A stretch of DNA of 64,000 bases from Lysobacter daejeonensis GH1-9 (GCF_000768355.1 NZ_AVPU01000004.1:120909-184908), one strand, 5' to 3'. Counted from the first letter of the stretch, positions 29,189 through 37,604 are shown. Numbers and translations are program-made. Notes: generated by a model not told the origin, from the letters alone.

Positions 29189-29389
29189 ATGAGCACGCCA
29201 CGCCCGTTCACCCGCTCCCGTAACGACCGCATGATCGCCGGTGTCCTGGGCGGCATTGCCCAGCGCTTTGGCTGGAACTCCACTCTGCTGCGCGCCATTT
29301 TCGTGATCGTCTCGATCGCGTCGGCGGCGTTCCCCGGCATCCTGGTGTACCTGATCCTGTGGCTGCTCATGCCGGAGGAGGGCGCCTGA
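29189..29389 (+). CDS. PspC-domain membrane protein
   Basis: A 66-aa protein made almost entirely of one PspC domain: RSRNDRMIAGVLGGIAQRFGWNSTLLR followed by a membrane segment (about 38-58, IVSIASAAFPGILVYLILWLL). PspC in enterobacteria is about 119 aa and signals membrane stress; small single-domain versions are widespread and their role is unclear. A TATGCT box at 29155-29160 could be its -10. The stop codon overlaps the proposed CTG start of the next gene. Confidence 0.85.
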   Translation: MSTPRPFTRSRNDRMIAGVLGGIAQRFGWNSTLLRAIFVIVSIASAAFPGILVYLILWLLMPEEGA

Positions 29390-29841
29390 GCCCTTGGTTG
29401 CGCCGCGCCGGGCAGGCGCTCGGCATTGCGTGGGCCTCACCCAATACCGCGTTGGGGCTGCTGGCGGGCGGCATCGGCATGGCCTTTGGTGCGCACGCGC
29501 ACCTGCGCCCACGCGACATGGCCGTAGTGTTCCACGGCTGGCCGTGGGGCCCCGGTGGCGCGCTGACCATGGGCAACGTCATCCTGCATACCGGCGACAC
29601 GCTCGATTCGCCCTGCATCACCTACGCGCATCGCGCCGGCCACGGGGCGGAGCCGCACATCGTGCTGGCCGACCATGAGCGCGCGCATGTCTACCAGTAC
29701 ATGGTGCTTGGACCGCTGTTCCTGCCCGTATACCTGTTGTGCGGTGGGGTGAGCGTGCGCAACCCGTTCGAGCGCGCTGCGGACCGTTACGCGCAATGCG
29801 GGCGCGGCTGGTGGCCGTGGAGTGCATCAGGTCCGTCGTAA
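29386..29841 (+). CDS. Membrane protein of unknown function with HExxH motif (proposed CTG start)
   Basis: It is not recognised as a named family. It is about 151 aa from the proposed start. It has a first hydrophobic segment (about residues 15-38), then conserved-looking GNVILHTGD, the sequence DHERAHVYQY containing H-E-x-x-H as in zinc peptidases, and a second hydrophobic segment LGPLFLPVYLLCGG. CTG at 29386 overlaps the stop of the PspC gene (CTGA) and has GGAGGAG ending 5 nt upstream. The only upstream ATG (29359) lacks a ribosome site and sits inside the PspC gene. TTG at 29395 is the alternative. Coupled expression with PspC is likely. Enzyme activity is unproven. Confidence 0.6.
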   Translation: MSPWLRRAGQALGIAWASPNTALGLLAGGIGMAFGAHAHLRPRDMAVVFHGWPWGPGGALTMGNVILHTGDTLDSPCITYAHRAGHGAEPHIVLADHERAHVYQYMVLGPLFLPVYLLCGGVSVRNPFERAADRYAQCGRGWWPWSASGPS

Positions 29842-29914
29842 CAACGACGTCGCGTAGACAAGGCGTTGCCGCGGTGCGTGCTACACGGGTTGGACACTCC
29901 CCGACTGTGGCCCC

Positions 29915-31216
29915 ATGCGTCCTTATTCCGCCATTGGCCTTGCCTTGCTGCTGGCCGCCTGTGCTGTCCCTGCGGAGCGCGACACGGGCGTGGGCAGCCA
30001 GCCCACGCTGCCAAAGGCCAAGCCACCGATCATCCCCACCGTGGATATCGCTCCGGCGGAGGGCTGGGCGGCGGGTGAGACGCCTGTGCCCGCCCGCGGG
30101 CTCCAGGTAAGCGCTTTCGCCGCCGGTCTCGACCACCCGAGGTGGCTACTGGTGCTGCCCGATGGCGACGTGCTGGTTGCCGAATCCAATGGTCCTTCGG
30201 GCAAGTCAGGCATCCGTGGCGTCAAGGGCGCCATCATGAAGCAGGTGATGGGCAAGGCTGGCGCGGGGACTCCCAGTGCCGACCGGATCACGCTGCTGCG
30301 TGATGCCGACGGGGATGGCGTGGCCGAGCTGAGGACTCCGTTCGCCACTGGCCTGCACTCGCCGTTCGGAATGGCGCTGATTGGAGCGACGTTGTACGTC
30401 GCAAATGCCGACGCGATTGTCGCGACGGCATACACTCCGGGCGCGACGCAGGCTGGCCCTTTCCGCCACGTCGTGTCGCTGCCGGGCAAGGGCGACCAGC
30501 TGAACCACCATTGGACCAAGAGCCTGCTCGCCGATCGCGAAGGTCGCTTCCTTTATGTGGGCGTGGGCTCCAACAGCAACATCGGCGAGAACGGCATGGC
30601 TGCCGAAACGAACCGCGCTGCGATCCTGCGCATCGATCCCGCTTCAGGCGATACGCGGGTGTTCGCGTCGGGGCTGCGCAATCCCGTGGGCCTCGCATGG
30701 GAGCCGACCACGCAACGACTGTGGGCCGTGGTGAACGAGCGCGACGAGCTGGGCAACAACCTGGTGCCGGACTACCTGACCTCGGTCAGCGAAGGCGGTT
30801 TCTACGGGTGGCCGTGGTACTACTGGGGCGGGAACCGCGACACCCGCGTGCCGCTGCCGGCGGGCGCCTCGCCAACACCGCTGCGGCCGGATTACGGATT
30901 GGGCAACCACGTCGCGCCGCTGGGCCTGGCATTCTCGACGGGGAATGCGCTGGGCGAGCGGTTCGCACAAGGCGCGTTCGTCGGCCTGCACGGCTCCTGG
31001 AACCGCAAACCGCTCAACGGCTACAAGGTGGTGTTCGTGCCATTCCAAGCCGGGCATCCCGCCGGTCCGCCGGTAGAGGTGCTCGGCGGCTTCCTCAGCG
31101 CGGATGGCAAGGCCCATGGCCGTCCAGTGGGCGTGGCGATGCATGCGGATGGCGTGCTGGTCGCCGATGACGTGGGCAACGCGATCTGGAAGTTGCGACG
31201 CGCGCCACGCCCGTAG
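29915..31216 (+). CDS. Sorbosone dehydrogenase-like beta-propeller lipoprotein
   Basis: A periplasmic six-bladed propeller of the soluble glucose/L-sorbosone dehydrogenase superfamily, which usually binds PQQ. The protein is 433 aa. The signal peptide MRPYSAIGLALLLAAC ends with a lipobox (LAAC), so it is probably membrane-anchored. Recognisable blades include GLDHPRWLLVLPDGDVLVAES, GLHSPFGMALIG, GSNSNIGENG, GLRNPVGLAWEP and GFYGWPWYYWGGN. The C-terminal FVGLHGSWNRKPLNGYKVV is typical of the family. Substrate is unknown; no PQQ synthesis genes are in view. Confidence 0.85.
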   Translation: MRPYSAIGLALLLAACAVPAERDTGVGSQPTLPKAKPPIIPTVDIAPAEGWAAGETPVPARGLQVSAFAAGLDHPRWLLVLPDGDVLVAESNGPSGKSGIRGVKGAIMKQVMGKAGAGTPSADRITLLRDADGDGVAELRTPFATGLHSPFGMALIGATLYVANADAIVATAYTPGATQAGPFRHVVSLPGKGDQLNHHWTKSLLADREGRFLYVGVGSNSNIGENGMAAETNRAAILRIDPASGDTRVFASGLRNPVGLAWEPTTQRLWAVVNERDELGNNLVPDYLTSVSEGGFYGWPWYYWGGNRDTRVPLPAGASPTPLRPDYGLGNHVAPLGLAFSTGNALGERFAQGAFVGLHGSWNRKPLNGYKVVFVPFQAGHPAGPPVEVLGGFLSADGKAHGRPVGVAMHADGVLVADDVGNAIWKLRRAPRP

Positions 31217-31263
31217 TGCGTAGCGCTCGGAACGGCAAACGGAATCAAGAGCTTCAAACAGAA

Positions 31264-31322
31264 TCGCCGGCACTGCGACTCCTGGAGCGGGACGAGGAGT
31301 GTCCGGAGTCGCAGGCCGGCGA
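31264..31322. repeat. Large imperfect inverted repeat between convergent genes
   Basis: The arms at 31264-31282 and 31305-31322 (TCGCCGGC-act-GCGACTCC against GGAGTCGC-a-GGCCGGCGA) pair over about 17 bp with a small bulge and a 22-nt loop. It lies between the sorbosone-dehydrogenase-like gene and the minus-strand lipoprotein. It could be a bidirectional terminator or a REP-like element; I saw no second copy. Confidence 0.5.
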
Positions 31323-31339
31323 ATGGGGCAACCGAAGGA

Positions 31340-31711
31340 TTACTTACCGTCGGTATTGTTCTTGGCGTCAGCCGCGGCAGCGGCTTCCTCGGCGGCGTCC
31401 TGCGCCTGTTCCGCGGCATCGGCGGCCTTCTCGGCGGAGTCGGCCAGGTCGTCGCGGCGCGTCACTTCGTCGCCCGACACGGCCTGCGCCGTGGTGGCCG
31501 AAGCATCGGCTGCCGCCGCAGCAGCATCAGCCGCAGCCTGGGCCGCCGTGGTCGCCGCGGCGTCGCCGGTGGCGGCAGCGTTGTTGGCGGCCTCCTGGGC
31601 TTCCGAAGCCGATTCGGCGGCGTCCTGCGCGGACATGTTCGCCTGGTCCTTGTTGCAGGCGCCCAGCGCCAGCACGAAGGCCATCGCGAGAAGGGTCTTG
31701 GTCGTATTCAT
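31340..31711 (-). CDS. Small Ala-rich lipoprotein
   Basis: A 123-aa protein with a lipoprotein signal MNTTKTLLAMAFVLALGAC (lipobox LGAC, Cys19). The mature part is very rich in Ala with regularly spaced Asp, Glu, Gln and Thr (AAADAAAAAADASATTAQAV, DAAEQAQDAAEEAA), predicting a continuous amphipathic helix or coiled coil; it ends in a charged KNNTDGK. No family is recognised; function unknown. The start at 31711 is chosen for the signal peptide and AGGAGAG upstream; an in-frame start 39 nt earlier would bury the signal. Confidence 0.75.
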   Translation of the reverse strand: MNTTKTLLAMAFVLALGACNKDQANMSAQDAAESASEAQEAANNAAATGDAAATTAAQAAADAAAAAADASATTAQAVSGDEVTRRDDLADSAEKAADAAEQAQDAAEEAAAAADAKNNTDGK

Positions 31712-31858
31712 CGTGTGCTCTCCTGGAACGCGTTGGTGCGTCGCAGGCACCTTGCCGGTGGGCGCGTGAAAGCCACGGCAAAACCACGGCCTGCAAGGGA
31801 AAATCGTTCAGCTTGTGAAACAAAGCCGAACTCGCGTCGCATCCACCCGCGTTTCGGG

Positions 31859-32662
31859 TCAGGCGATACTTTCGGGCATCGCCAGTGCCTGCACCGTTTG
31901 CCCGGTTACTTCCGCGTCGGGCCCGAAACGACGTTCCACGAACAACAGGCGCCCGCGTTCCACCAGAACCACGGTGCTGCAGCGAGTGCCATACGTGCCA
32001 TTGCGCACGAAGGGCGGCGACAGCATGCGCTCCAGCGCCAACCCCACACCGGTATCGGGCAAAGCTGAATCGGGCGCGAGCGTGGTATCCGCCAATGCCT
32101 GGAGCAGCGGTTCCAACGAATCCACGTCATCCGTCTCGCGTGCAGCGGCCACGTCTCCGGCCAGCCATGCGGACAACGCGGCCGTGGCATGCCCGCCCTT
32201 GGGCCACACTGCATCGAAGGCACCGTTGGACATGGCGTGCACGCCAGGCTCGATGGGGTGCGAGGCAAAGCCCGGATGGTTGGTGGCGAACGCCAGCGTG
32301 CTGCCATCCCACGCCAACAGGTTGAAGCGACCGAAATCCGGAGCGTCGGGTGCCAGCGACGTGCACCAGTCGGGCGACGTGGCGGTGTCCTGCATGAACT
32401 GCGTCACCAATAGCCCACGCGAACGCGGCGCCGCCTCCGCGACCAGGCCTTGGCGCACGTTGGTTACCGCGGCCAGCCGCCCCCTCGACGACACCATCAG
32501 CCAACTGCCGCCCTGCAACCCATCGCGGCCGCCAAACACGCCGGGCAGATCCGGGTAAGCACCGGCGGGCGATGTGGGGCGCGCGTGCGATTCGTCTCGG
32601 TTGGCAATCAGCGCCAACGGGTAGCGGGGGTGGGCGCGCCAGGCGACGGCGATCAGGCACAT
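31859..32662 (-). CDS. NRDE (TANGO2-like) family protein
   Basis: The protein is 267 aa. It begins MCLIAVAWRAHPRYPLALIANRDESHARPT, holding the conserved N-terminal Cys and the Asn-Arg-Asp-Glu motif that names the family. VFGGRDGLQGGSWLMVSSRGRLAAVTNVR and YGTRCSTVVLVERGRLLFVERRF are further family blocks. Human TANGO2 is linked to heme/lipid handling, but the bacterial role is not settled. It is probably cytoplasmic, with no signal peptide. It stands alone, with a 147-nt gap to the lipoprotein gene. Confidence 0.88.
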   Translation of the reverse strand: MCLIAVAWRAHPRYPLALIANRDESHARPTSPAGAYPDLPGVFGGRDGLQGGSWLMVSSRGRLAAVTNVRQGLVAEAAPRSRGLLVTQFMQDTATSPDWCTSLAPDAPDFGRFNLLAWDGSTLAFATNHPGFASHPIEPGVHAMSNGAFDAVWPKGGHATAALSAWLAGDVAAARETDDVDSLEPLLQALADTTLAPDSALPDTGVGLALERMLSPPFVRNGTYGTRCSTVVLVERGRLLFVERRFGPDAEVTGQTVQALAMPESIA

Positions 32663-32960
32663 GCACGCATCCTAGCGCAGCAGCCGACAAACGGCCGGTG
32701 ATTATTGACGCCCCGCTAACACGGGGGAGCGTAGAGTTCGTGTTGCCGGAGAAAAAGCACGAGACTCACGTTTCCTGCAACAGCTCCGACTGGAAGGCTC
32801 AGCTACCCGGGGATTCGTTTCCGAGGACTGGGCCTTCTTCATGCGTGGATATCGGCGACGACCATGGGGGCGCGGCCAAGGCGTCCGGCGCCGAGTGGCG
32901 TGAGCGCAAGCTCGCTGCAGACAAGCGCGGTTGGAAGGGTGGGGCAGCTGATTGCCATGA
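32663..32960. other. Stretch without a recognisable gene
   Basis: About 300 bp between the divergent NRDE gene and arsR. Open frames here are short and carry no family motif or good ribosome site. Apart from the arsR promoter at its right edge, I see only an imperfect GC-rich repeat (CCGCTAACACGGGGG area) and nothing assignable. Confidence 0.4.
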
Positions 32961-32990
32961 TTGTGCCTGTCACATTTGTTCCACTATGCT
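32961..32990 (+). promoter_or_regulatory. arsR promoter (leaderless architecture)
   Basis: TTGTGC (32961-32966), an 18-nt spacer and TATGCT (32985-32990). The ATG follows 6 nt after the -10 box, so the transcript should start at the codon itself. No classical ATCAA-N6-TTGAT ArsR site is visible. Confidence 0.5.
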
Positions 32991-32996
32991 GGAATT

Positions 32997-33305
32997 ATGG
33001 ATATAAAGCAGGCCGTCCCCGCGTTGGGCGCTTTGGCGCACGCCTCACGGCTCGCCATCTTCCGCCATCTGGTTGAGCTGGGTCCGGAGGGGGCTTTTCC
33101 CGGCGAGTTGATCGAAAAATTCGAGTTGCCGGCGGCGACCCTGTCGTTCCACCTGAAGAACCTGGCCCATGCCGGGCTGATCGAGGGCGAGCAGCAGGGG
33201 CGCTACATCCGCTATCGCGCCAACTTTCAACAAATGCAGGGGCTGGTGGACTACCTGACCCAGCACTGCTGCGGTGGAGACCGGTCCAAATGCTTCGGTA
33301 AGTGA
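32997..33305 (+). CDS. arsR: ArsR-family metalloregulator
   Basis: A winged-helix repressor, presumably released by arsenite. The protein is 102 aa. The helix-turn-helix is around residues 45-65 (PAATLSFHLKNLAHAGLIEGEQQGRYIRYR). It lacks the classical ELCVCDL site of E. coli ArsR. Instead it has three C-terminal cysteines, Cys91, Cys92 and Cys99 (HCCGGDRSKC), an arrangement like the atypical Acidithiobacillus ArsR. The start at 32997 gives the conserved N-terminus MDIKQAVPALGALAHASRLAIF and fits a leaderless promoter. It is first in the operon, 51 nt before the GAPDH gene. Confidence 0.9.
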   Translation: MDIKQAVPALGALAHASRLAIFRHLVELGPEGAFPGELIEKFELPAATLSFHLKNLAHAGLIEGEQQGRYIRYRANFQQMQGLVDYLTQHCCGGDRSKCFGK

Positions 33306-33356
33306 CAACCGCTGGTCTCCACACCTTTCTTCCTCCATCGACTTGACGGCAATCAC

Positions 33357-34361
33357 ATGGGCATTCGCGTTGGCATCAATGGTTTTGGCCGCATGGGGCG
33401 ACTCACCCTGCGCGCGGCATGGGGCAATCCTGAGGTGCAGTTCGTCCAGATCAACGACCCGGCCGGCGATGCCGCGACATTGGCGCACCTGCTGAACTTC
33501 GATTCGGTCCACGGCCGCTGGCAGCACGTGGCGGCGGCCGATGGCGACGCCATCGTCATTGATGGCACCCGCATCCCCGTCACCCGCAACAAGGAACTGG
33601 CCGCCACCGACTGGTCCGGCTGCGATGTGGTGCTTGAGGCCTCGGGCAAGTTCCGCAAGCCCGACGTGCTGCAGCCGTATCTGGACCAAGGGGTGAAGCG
33701 GGTGGTGGTGACTGCGCCGGTCAAGGCCGAAGGCGCGCTCGACGTGGTGGTGGGAGTCAACCATCAGCGCTTTGATCCCGCGCGGCACCGCATCGTGTCG
33801 GCCGCGTCGTGCACGACCAATTGCCTGGCGCCGGTGGTGAAGGTGATCCATGAGGGACTGGGCATCCGTCATGGCAGCCTGACCACGATCCACAGCCTGA
33901 CCAATACGCAGGTCATCGTCGATGCCCCGCACAAGGACCTGCGCCGCGCGCGTTCGTGTGGCAGCAGCCTGATTCCGACGTCGACCGGCTCGGCGACGGC
34001 CATCGCCGAAATTTTCCCCGAGCTCAAGGGTCGCCTGAACGGTCACGCCGTGCGCGTGCCGCTGACCAATGCGTCGCTGACGGATTGCGTGTTCGAGGTC
34101 GAGCGCCCTACCACCGTGGAAGAGGTGAATCGGCTGCTGCAGCAGGGCGCGGAAGGCGAGCTCAACGGCATCCTGGGCTACGAACCGCGTCCGCTGGTGT
34201 CGATCGACTTCCTGCACGATCCGCGTTCGAGCATCGTCGACGCGCTGTCCACCATGGTCACCAACGGCACGCAAGTGAAGGTATATGCCTGGTACGACAA
34301 CGAGTGGGGCTACGTGAATCGCACCGCCGAGCTGGTCCAGTTGGTCGGCAAGGCGGGGTAG
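33357..34361 (+). CDS. ArsJ-associated glyceraldehyde-3-phosphate dehydrogenase
   Basis: A GAPDH paralogue that with arsenate forms 1-arseno-3-phosphoglycerate, the ArsJ substrate (known from the Pseudomonas aeruginosa gapdh-arsJ pair). The protein is 334 aa. The Rossmann start is [18 protein letters not shown], and the catalytic Cys152 is in [41 protein letters not shown] and the C-terminal [16 protein letters not shown] are typical. It lies between arsR and arsJ, which indicates a resistance rather than glycolytic role; arsJ starts 3 nt downstream. Confidence 0.93.
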   Translation: MGIRVGINGFGRMGRLTLRAAWGNPEVQFVQINDPAGDAATLAHLLNFDSVHGRWQHVAAADGDAIVIDGTRIPVTRNKELAATDWSGCDVVLEASGKFRKPDVLQPYLDQGVKRVVVTAPVKAEGALDVVVGVNHQRFDPARHRIVSAASCTTNCLAPVVKVIHEGLGIRHGSLTTIHSLTNTQVIVDAPHKDLRRARSCGSSLIPTSTGSATAIAEIFPELKGRLNGHAVRVPLTNASLTDCVFEVERPTTVEEVNRLLQQGAEGELNGILGYEPRPLVSIDFLHDPRSSIVDALSTMVTNGTQVKVYAWYDNEWGYVNRTAELVQLVGKAG

Positions 34362-34364
34362 GCC

Positions 34365-35624
34365 ATGCTCGCGCGCCTGTCACCCGATATCCGTCAGTAC
34401 CTGCTGATCACCGGCAATTACTGGGCGTTTACCCTGACCGACGGCGCGCTGCGCATGCTGGTGGTGCTCCATTTCCACCAGTTGGGCTACAGCCCGCTGC
34501 AGGTGGCGCTGTTGTTCCTGTTCTACGAGATCTTCGGAGTCATCACCAACCTGGTCGGTGGTTGGCTGGGTGCGCGCATTGGCCTCAACCGCACGATGAA
34601 CATCGGCCTGGCGATGCAGGTCATCGCCTTGTCGATGCTGCTGGTGCCGGCGGCGTGGCTGACCGTGCCTTGGGTGATGACCGCCCAGGCGCTGTCGGGT
34701 GTTGCCAAGGACCTCAACAAGATGAGTGCCAAGAGCAGCATCAAGCTGCTCGTGCCGGGCGATCAGCAGGGGACGTTGTTCCGCTGGGTTGCCGCGCTGA
34801 CCGGCTCGAAGAACGCCCTGAAGGGCATCGGGTTCTTCCTCGGCGGCGCCTTGTTGACGACCGTGGGGTTTGCGCCCGCGGTGGCCATCATGGCCAGTGG
34901 GTTGCTGATGGTCTGGCTATTGAGCCTGGCGATGCTCAAGCGCGACATGGGCAAGGCCAGGAGCAAGCCCAAGTTCCGGGACATCCTCTCGAAGAGCCGG
35001 GCCATCAACCTGCTTTCGGCGGCGAGGATGTTCCTGTTCGGCGCGCGGGATGTGTGGTTTGTCGTCGCGGTACCGGTGTTCATGGCAACCACGCTGGGTT
35101 GGGACTTCTGGAAGATCGGCGGGTTCATGGCGCTGTGGGTGATCGGCTACGGCGTGGTCCAGTCGGTTGCCCCGTATTTCACCGGCAAGCGCCGCGGCCA
35201 TGTGCCGGATGGTCGCGCGGCGTTCGCCTGGGCATTGCTGCTCGCTGGCGTGCCAGCGCTGATGGCGCTCCTGTTGGTGCAGGGCCACTCGGCACAGGCT
35301 GTGCTCGTTGCGGGACTGGCGGTGTTTGGGTTCGTGTTCGCCGTGAATTCGTCGCTGCACAGCTACCTGATCGTCAGCTACGCGGCCGAGGACGGCGTGT
35401 CCCTCGACGTGGGCTTCTATTACATGGCCAACGCGATGGGTCGGCTGGTGGGCACTGTGCTGTCGGGATGGATCTTCCAGGCTTACGGCCTGACGGCGTG
35501 CCTGTTGGTGTCGGCCGTGTTCGTCGCGATGGCGGCGCTGGTGTCGGTGGCGTTGCCGCGTCACGCCAAGCTCCTGGTGGATGGCGAAGAGGCACTGCAT
35601 TCGCGGACGACAGGGGACGTATGA
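34365..35624 (+). CDS. arsJ: ArsJ organoarsenical efflux permease (MFS)
   Basis: It exports 1-arseno-3-phosphoglycerate, which breaks down outside to arsenate and 3-phosphoglycerate. The protein is 419 aa with about 12 membrane helices of the major facilitator fold. The N-terminus LSPDIRQYLLITGNYWAFTLTDGALRML and the segment FYEIFGVITNLVGGWLGARIGLNRTM (split by the A-like motif) are typical of ArsJ, as is DLNKMSAKSSIKLLVP. It starts 3 nt after the GAPDH gene; its stop overlaps the next start (ATGA). Confidence 0.93.
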   Translation: MLARLSPDIRQYLLITGNYWAFTLTDGALRMLVVLHFHQLGYSPLQVALLFLFYEIFGVITNLVGGWLGARIGLNRTMNIGLAMQVIALSMLLVPAAWLTVPWVMTAQALSGVAKDLNKMSAKSSIKLLVPGDQQGTLFRWVAALTGSKNALKGIGFFLGGALLTTVGFAPAVAIMASGLLMVWLLSLAMLKRDMGKARSKPKFRDILSKSRAINLLSAARMFLFGARDVWFVVAVPVFMATTLGWDFWKIGGFMALWVIGYGVVQSVAPYFTGKRRGHVPDGRAAFAWALLLAGVPALMALLLVQGHSAQAVLVAGLAVFGFVFAVNSSLHSYLIVSYAAEDGVSLDVGFYYMANAMGRLVGTVLSGWIFQAYGLTACLLVSAVFVAMAALVSVALPRHAKLLVDGEEALHSRTTGDV

Positions 35625-36229
35625 GCGAGTGCGTTTGCCGCCACGAAGCGAGGAATGCGCAGGAGCGGCGAGTGCTTCGCCTTGCACTGCTGCTCAATGC
35701 CGCCATGGCCGTCATCGGCGGCATTGCGGGTTGGCTAGCGCAGTCCACGGGGCTGTTGGCCGATGCCTTGGATATGCTGTCGGATGCCAGCGCCTACGCC
35801 ATCGGGCTGATGGCGATCGGCCGCAGCGTCCGGTTCAAGGCCAACGCCGCCTGGATCAGTGGGTTTGCGTTGTTGATCCTGGGCGTTGCCGTGCTGGCGG
35901 AAGTGGCCCGACGCGTCGCATACGGCGCCGATCCATTGAGCGGTTGGATGATCGGCACCGCACTGCTTTCGCTGGCGGTGAACCTGACCGTGCTGCGCCT
36001 GCTGTCGCCGTTCAAATCCGGTGAAGTGCACCTGCGCGCCACGTGGCTGTTCACCCGGGCGGATGTCGTGGCCAATCTGGGGGTGATCCTGGCGGGCGCG
36101 CTGGTGTTCTGGCTGGCGACACCGTATCCGGACTACGTGATTGGCTTGCTGATCGGTCTGTATGTGATCAAGGAAGCCCTGGAGATTCTGGGCGAGGCTC
36201 GCCGCGCAGGCATTCCCCGCGAGTCCTGA
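35621..36229 (+). CDS. CDF-type cation transporter in the ars operon
   Basis: A cation diffusion facilitator-like membrane protein, 202 aa, with about 5-6 membrane helices and no C-terminal cytoplasmic domain. Helix II has LLADALDMLSDASAYAIG and helix V has TRADVVANLGVILAG, with Asp residues where CDF proteins bind metal; the usual His of the HxxxD motif is Asp here. The N-terminus has MSECVCRHE, a possible metal-binding Cys/His cluster. The start overlaps the arsJ stop by 4 nt, so it belongs to the operon. It probably exports a divalent metal; a direct arsenic role is not established. Confidence 0.8.
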   Translation: MSECVCRHEARNAQERRVLRLALLLNAAMAVIGGIAGWLAQSTGLLADALDMLSDASAYAIGLMAIGRSVRFKANAAWISGFALLILGVAVLAEVARRVAYGADPLSGWMIGTALLSLAVNLTVLRLLSPFKSGEVHLRATWLFTRADVVANLGVILAGALVFWLATPYPDYVIGLLIGLYVIKEALEILGEARRAGIPRES

Positions 36230-36315
36230 TGCTTCCCGAACAATCAGCCCCTACTGGCGCGGCATCCTGCTTTCGTCCCGCCCAGGTAGAAAAGCGCCGA
36301 TGCGGAAGCCGTGCC

Positions 36316-36963
36316 TCAGGCAGGCCGGCGCCGGGGCTTGGACGGGCTCGCTTTCCTGCTGCCAGTAGCGGTTGGCATGCCCTCCGTTGCCGGCATGTTC
36401 TTTGCGCAGATCGGCTCCAGGGCTGACAACGCGTCCACATAGGCGACGAAATGCTCCAGGTACTCCGGCGACACGTCGCGCATCCGGGTCAGCGCGCGAT
36501 GGACGAGGCTGGCGGAGTTGAGCGGGCCTGCGTCCGCCGGCGCGGGTGTCAGTGCCTGGCGCAACTGGCTTTCCGTGCGGACCTCGGCGCAGACCTGCCT
36601 GAGGTCGTCGAACACCGGGGAACACGATCGCGATGGCGATGCATCGCTGGGCACGGCATCACGCTGTGGGGTGTTGGACGCGATGTGTTGGATCAGATCG
36701 GCCATCGCGGTACCGCGCGCGGCCCGCGGCGCGCCTGAGTTTGCAGACCTCGCGGTGGCTGTTGCCGTCGCCAAGTCGTCGGCATAGGCATTGACCAGTT
36801 CGACCAGCCGCTCATCCAGCAGGCGTCGCACGTCGCCTTCCTGGGCCGCCGTGCGCTGCCCAAACGCCATGATCCGCTGGAAGCGGACGGGGTCCAGACG
36901 GTCAGCGCTGTCCTCAAGCCACGCCGCGAGCATTGATCGCGCGCGTGCCGCCTCGTGACTCAT
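36316..36963 (-). CDS. DUF2894 domain protein of the motor-like operon
   Basis: A soluble 215-aa protein of unknown function. It is recognised by its conserved operon position and by ALTPAPADAGPLNSASLVHRALTRMRDVSPEYLEHFVAYVDALSALE near residues 145-185. The N-terminus is helical and charged; the middle (about 75-120) looks disordered; the C-terminus is basic (SPSKPRRRPA). It overlaps the upstream ompA-like gene by 4 nt (ATGA), so synthesis is coupled. It is convergent with the CDF gene across 86 bp. Confidence 0.75.
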   Translation of the reverse strand: MSHEAARARSMLAAWLEDSADRLDPVRFQRIMAFGQRTAAQEGDVRRLLDERLVELVNAYADDLATATATARSANSGAPRAARGTAMADLIQHIASNTPQRDAVPSDASPSRSCSPVFDDLRQVCAEVRTESQLRQALTPAPADAGPLNSASLVHRALTRMRDVSPEYLEHFVAYVDALSALEPICAKNMPATEGMPTATGSRKASPSKPRRRPA

Positions 36964-37604
36964 GGTGTGTTCCGGTTTGCCTTTGCGGGCTTGGGCATGG
37001 GTGCGATTTCCACGCGCCGGTTCCGGGCGCGACCTTCCTCGTCCGCGTTGGAGCCAACCGGCTGCTGCGAACCAAATGCGGCCGCGAAGACAGACGAGGC
37101 GGGCACGCCTTCGGCCACCAAGGTGCGGGTCACGGTCAGGGCGCGCTGGGCGGACAGCTCCCAGTTGTCGTCAAACTGCAGGTTGCCGTCGCGCACCTGG
37201 CGGTCGTCCGTGAAGCCGCTGACCATCAGGATTTCATCGCGCGCCCCGAGGTATTTCGCCAACGGGCCGGCGATTGACTTCAGCAACTGCCGCCCCTCGG
37301 GCTGCAACTTGTCGGAGCTGAGCGCGAACAGCACGTTGCCGCGGATGCCGATGCGGCCGTCCGCCAGCGTCACCCGTCCTTCGGCCAACGGCACCGCCAA
37401 CACCTGCTCCAGCGTGCGGTTGCGGTGCGCCTCCGCCTCGCGCCTGCGCACTTCCTGGTCCAACTGGTGCGAAAGGCGCATCTGCACGGCAATCACGCCC
37501 ACGAGGATCAGTGCGAACACGCCCAACAGCACCGACATCAGGTCGCCGAACGCGGCCCAGACGGCGGTGGACGACTCGGCATCGCTGTCGTGTTCGACGC
37601 TCAT
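36960..37604 (-). CDS. MotB/ZorB-like protein: one membrane helix + OmpA peptidoglycan-binding domain
   Basis: Predicted stator-like subunit, 214 aa. A short cytoplasmic N-terminus leads into FGDLMSVLLGVFALILVGVIA (about 19-40), with Asp21 at the position of the proton-binding Asp of MotB. A coiled linker (about 45-75) follows, then an OmpA-like domain (about 85-205) with NWELSAQRALTVTRTLV and GRARNRRVEI for peptidoglycan binding. It overlaps both neighbours by 4 nt. The partner is the MotA/ExbB-like protein encoded upstream. There are no flagellar genes nearby, so it is not the flagellar stator. Confidence 0.85.
   Translation of the reverse strand: MSVEHDSDAESSTAVWAAFGDLMSVLLGVFALILVGVIAVQMRLSHQLDQEVRRREAEAHRNRTLEQVLAVPLAEGRVTLADGRIGIRGNVLFALSSDKLQPEGRQLLKSIAGPLAKYLGARDEILMVSGFTDDRQVRDGNLQFDDNWELSAQRALTVTRTLVAEGVPASSVFAAAFGSQQPVGSNADEEGRARNRRVEIAPMPKPAKANRNTP

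Noticed and set aside
33357..34361. Housekeeping glycolytic GAPDH
   Set aside because: Its place between arsR and arsJ, with 3-nt spacing to arsJ, points to the arsenate-detoxifying paralogue.
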